DNA from: Glandiceps talaboti
Lineage: Eukaryota; Hemichordata; Enteropneusta; Spengelidae
Assembly (NCBI RefSeq): GCF_964340395.1
Contig: NC_135556.1
Span: forward strand, 26,408,562-26,472,561
Length of the DNA stretch: 64,000 bases
Reading direction: 5' to 3'
Below, piece by piece: positions 60,340 to 64,000 of the stretch; within the stretch, counting starts at the first letter, position 1, and each line of letters opens with the position of its first letter. A program made the translations under genes and the position numbers. The notes beneath the pieces are model-generated. The model did no database searches. It was not told the origin of the DNA and worked only from the letters and a program-made list of their open reading frames with translations.

Positions 60340-60910
60340 TTCATTAATGGTTTCAGATATCTCTACACCAGGTTTTACAGGTAATACTCGTTTCATTTAT
60401 GTTTCAGATATGAATACATCAAATTTTACAGATAACAGGGTATTTTTAATCAATGTTTTCAGATAGATGTATTAATAATATACATGTACTAAATTTCACA
60501 GATATGTGGGTATCGCATTGAAATTGCAAGAGGTCATATACATGTATACCTCGATAAGTGGATATTTGATCAACATTTTCAGATATCTGTATATACCAAG
60601 CTTTACAGATAAGTGGATATTTCATCAAATTGAATGTTTTCAGATATTTGTATATACCAAGTTTTAGAAATAAGTGGATATTTTGATCAACATTTTCAGA
60701 TATCTGCACACCAAGTTTTACAGATAAGTGGATATTTGATCAACATTTTCAGATATCTGTATATACCAAGTTTTACAGATAACTGGTTATTTCATCAATG
60801 TGTTCAGATACCTGCATACCAAGTTTTGCATATAACTAGACATTTCATCAATGTTTTCAGATATCTGCACACAAGTTTTAGAAATAACTGGACACTTCAT
60901 ATGTTTTCTG
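60340..60910. repeat. ~57-bp tandem repeat, ~10 degenerate copies
   Basis: TTTTCAGATATCTG, then ACCAAGTTTTACAGATAA and GTGGATATTTGATCAACA-type sequence recur. Confidence 0.88.
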
Positions 60911-61607
60911 ATTAGCACAGCAAAACCTATCATTTGACCTGAATATATGTAGAAAATAATTTAGTGAAGCACATGAAAACAGTAAACTATTTTAATCATC
61001 ATTTTGTACGCTTCATTTAACAATTGCCAAGCAATTGGACGCATTCAGATGTTTAATAGACTGAATTATCTTTATTATTTTCAAGTGGTGTCTCTAGGAG
61101 TGTATGGCTTATCAGAATTCTTCTTATTAGCAACTGAATTGTATCTGAATAATTACAAGGTTTTCAGACTAAACTTAAAACTTGTGTTCAGTATATTTGT
61201 TAAGGATAGTTATTAGGAAAAATTTAGCTGAGTTTTGCAGGTATTTACCTCGTGTTCCACACCAACATTATGGTTCAAGGTATCAAGATGTACTGAAGTT
61301 TACCGATTATTGGGATCACCCTTGGTACCAGCATAAGGTATGGAAATCTATGCAAATTTAACTAGATTACCCTCCTCCTTCCTCTGTTATTTAGATTTCC
61401 CCACCAAAAGTGTGCACCAGGTGCCAAGGATGGAATTCTATACATTGTTACTACATTCCCCCTTCTTTCAGTGTTACTAACAATGGAGTTCTGAAAACTA
61501 TCAAAACCATAGTTCTTACCCAACTTTCAAGTATAACAACCCTTCTCCATTGATGTGACACTTAGTCCAAGGCTTGGCTATCTGGTTTGACAATGTCGTT
61601 CACAGCA

Positions 61608-61705
61608 GTCAAGCCAGTACATTGACTCAGATATCCAAGTCTATAGCCAGTATTTTGAGTCAGATATCCAAGTCTACAGCCAGTATTTTGATTTAGAAAT
61701 CCATG
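61608..61705. repeat. ~42-bp tandem repeat, 2-3 copies
   Basis: ATATCCAAGTCTATAGCCAG and TATTTTGA recur. Confidence 0.8.
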
Positions 61706-62186
61706 TCTCTGGGCTAACTGACACCATGCAGAGAAAATAATCAAAATATATTTCTACTCCATTATATCATTGAAAGGTTCAGGGTTAAATCCAAATACCA
61801 AAGCCTTGGGGAATGGGTACTTGTACAGCGGAAAGATTGATCACTTTGATCCATACATCTAATGCCTGTGTGAAAGAGTGAAAGGACTTGCTACATGAAA
61901 AATGTGTATATTTGGACAGTTTTGAGACTACAGACAAAATAAAAGGGAAGATCAATCGATGTATGTGGTGGTTTGGGTTAATTAGTTAAAAAGACATTGC
62001 AAACGACAGAACAGAATAAAGACCTGTGATTGGTAACAAAATTATCACCTACACTAATAGTCTTATCCTGTCCAACAATAGTTGTATACCTTTTGATTTG
62101 CACAATTTTTGATTGTTTGTTTTTTCTTTGTTTGTTTGTTTGTCTGTTTGTTGTGGGGTTTTTTAGGGGGAGGGGTAACATTTTAC

Positions 62187-62277
62187 CTGGTGTAGGTGAC
62201 CATTGAATGCCTGCACTGATTCATGTATGACATCTAGTTTTAGTTGGAAGGTATCCATAACCATATGAGCTGTGACC
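62187..62277 (-). CDS. Possible extra exon 5' of the recognised gene
   Basis: On the minus strand about 91 bases read openly (VTAHMVMDTFQLKLDVIHES, then VQAFNGHLHQ) into a good donor, CAG|GTAAAA. The end phase (0) matches the start of exon 51086-51190, and an in-frame ATG lies near its left third, so it could be an alternative first coding exon. It is not the conserved family N-terminus, the acceptor (TGTAG) lacks a clear pyrimidine tract, and it may be chance. Confidence 0.3.
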
Positions 62278-63389
62278 CTACATTGGATGTTTGATGATTG
62301 TCAAGGTATGATGAATTTTCTGTGTTTTAATTGCAACATGTGCACTATGCATAAAATATTTTAGTAATATTTCAAACTTACATGGAGTAGCCTTTTATTT
62401 AATTTATAAATAACTGTGCTTTATTTTTCTGTTTTTCACAGCTACTGATGTCACCCCTCTGTATTCATCTTTCTATATGATAATGTAATTCAGTTGATTG
62501 CCTCCTCTAACACCGACAACACATAGAAATCGGTCAAATGTACGAAGAGACGATTACCCGAACTGACATAAAAGATGGCAAATAAAGCCACCGAACATCT
62601 TTAGCCATCGGATTCCAATCAGAATGTACTATATGGAGTTCTATGTAATCATTACGTAGGGCACTACATACAAAAATATCTCTACTTCACATTTCTGGTT
62701 CATTAGAGATTGCTTTTAACAAATTTGAAAACACTGGGTTGCACGTGTACTTCATGCATATCAGATTAGAAAATGGCTGCCAAGTGTGCTGTACATATAA
62801 TAATTACTCATTCCTAGGTCAAAGGCCATTCATAAATGGAATCAGCATCTGTATGTATGTGTGTAGTCTATTTTAGGCATTAAACATCAGTTTGTGACAT
62901 GCTCCTCAATCTTACCACATCTAGATATTTTTCTGTTGAAAAAAAATTTAATATGCATTTATTTATCACTTGGGACAAGATATTACACATATTTAATACA
63001 TGAATATGTGTAGTTCATAAATGATATCAATTTTAAATTGAAATACAACTGTTGGCCTTACTTGACTCAAAATGTTTTTATGTATTCACAAATTCTACTC
63101 AGCCATCTCATAATTCTTTGGGCTAATTTTCATCAGGAAGACCAAGACCTTTCAATTCGTAAATCAATCAAATGTTATATACTTGTAAGCATTCTATAGA
63201 TCTGAAAATAATCACTCTGTAGGCAGAGAGAGAAAAATTGTAAAATGAATCAGCATAGCGATAATAGAATATTCCATGTATTTCTGTCATAATCTGTATT
63301 CCACCCACACTCTCAACCGTGTTCAGCAGTAATATGAGTCAGACATTCACTGCGTGTAAAATCTTCTCTACTGGGTTCAACAAATACAA

Positions 63390-64000
63390 TACCTTTAACA
63401 CGCCACAGCTCCCAACTCGCTTTTAGTACAACATATTCACAGCTACCTGTGTGGTGTTATTATTTTACATTTTGTATATTCTCTGAATTATACATTCAAC
63501 CACTGGCTACATGATGTACAAGGCTACAACTCCCCACTTGCTTTTAGTCACAATATGTATACCTGTACATATAAAATATTCATTGAATTTGAAATCTCTG
63601 CAACAAATGACTGACTCTATACATTGTATATAATGCACAGAGCAGCTATAACAGGCACAGCTCCCCACTTGCTTTTAGTACAAAGTATACATGTACATGT
63701 ACTGTTTACAAATGTAAAATCGCTGAATAATCACACATTCAGCCATTGACTTTATAACATACTGGACCTTCACAGCTCTCCACTTGTTTTCAGTACAAGG
63801 TATCTACATACATGCAGATATACATGTAATGTTTACAAATGTTAAGTCACTGAAGGATCACACATTCAGCCATTGGCTGTATAATGTACTGGACCTGTAA
63901 CAGTCACATCTTCCCACTTGCTTTTTAGTACAAGGTATAGATGTACTGTTTACAAATATGAAAGCACTGAAGGATCACACATTCAGCCATTGGCTGTATA
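63390..64000. repeat. ~115-135 bp tandem repeat, at least 5 copies, running off the window
   Basis: Units share CCCACTTGCTTTTAGTACAA, TGTTTACAAAT and CACACATTCAGCCATTGGCT. The two rightmost units are most alike. Confidence 0.88.

Larger units (their letters stand above)
51191..64000. other. Region 5' of the first recognised exon, mostly non-coding
   Basis: CpG-poor, AT-rich sequence with the repeats listed separately and no recognised family exon. It is probably the long intron after the N-terminal exon. An A-rich AATAAA cluster at 53676-53695 could be a retrotransposon 3' end, but nothing confirms it. Confidence 0.6.

Overview
The window is eukaryotic, metazoan DNA. It carries minus-strand exons with GT-AG introns, long AT-rich introns full of micro- and minisatellites, SINE-like and MITE-like repeats, and no operon-like packing. 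I recognise one gene with confidence: an invertebrate member of the neurobeachin/LRBA family (the Drosophila rugose orthologue group; large BEACH-domain scaffold and A-kinase-anchoring proteins of the endomembrane system). I joined 31 consecutive coding exons on the minus strand, from 51190 down to 18785. They total 6618 nt and give an unbroken 2206-codon frame with every splice phase consistent. Similarity is split between vertebrate NBEA and LRBA, as expected for a single pre-duplication orthologue. The species cannot be fixed from the sequence; a marine-type invertebrate (lophotrochozoan or invertebrate deuterostome) is a guess.

Layout. At 51.2-64 kb lies sequence 5' of the first recognised exon. 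It is mostly non-coding and rich in repeats, with one weak candidate exon at 62187-62277; the conserved N-terminal exon of the family was not found and probably lies beyond 64 kb. At 32-51 kb are the N-terminal conserved half (concanavalin-like/LamG-type domain and the armadillo-like DUF4704 region) and one long acidic, disordered exon with a probable PKA-RII-binding helix. At 18.8-31.5 kb are the central conserved blocks, a second long disordered exon, the DUF1088-type region and the first PH-domain exon. At 1-18.7 kb no family exon is recognisable; this is the start of an intron longer than 18.7 kb, or the sequence beyond the gene. The BEACH and WD40 exons are not in the window.

Two patterns stand out. 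First, several exon edges of this gene have been copied in tandem into the adjoining intron, each copy carrying the 5' splice site (exons ending at 46910, 44709, 37781 and 25109; weaker cases at 36578 and 33923), and in one case the acceptor side (18921). The result is minisatellites made of exon-edge-plus-splice-site units, one of which (36 bp at the 44709 donor) keeps the reading frame open. I regard this as the most unusual feature of the window. Second, CpG content switches sharply near 16.6 kb: ordinary to the left, almost absent to the right. This suggests a germline-methylated gene body meeting an unmethylated block, with a CTCF-like motif close to the switch. In vertebrates MAB21L1 and MAB21L2 lie inside introns of NBEA and LRBA, so the CpG-normal block inside or beyond the long intron is a candidate regulatory block.
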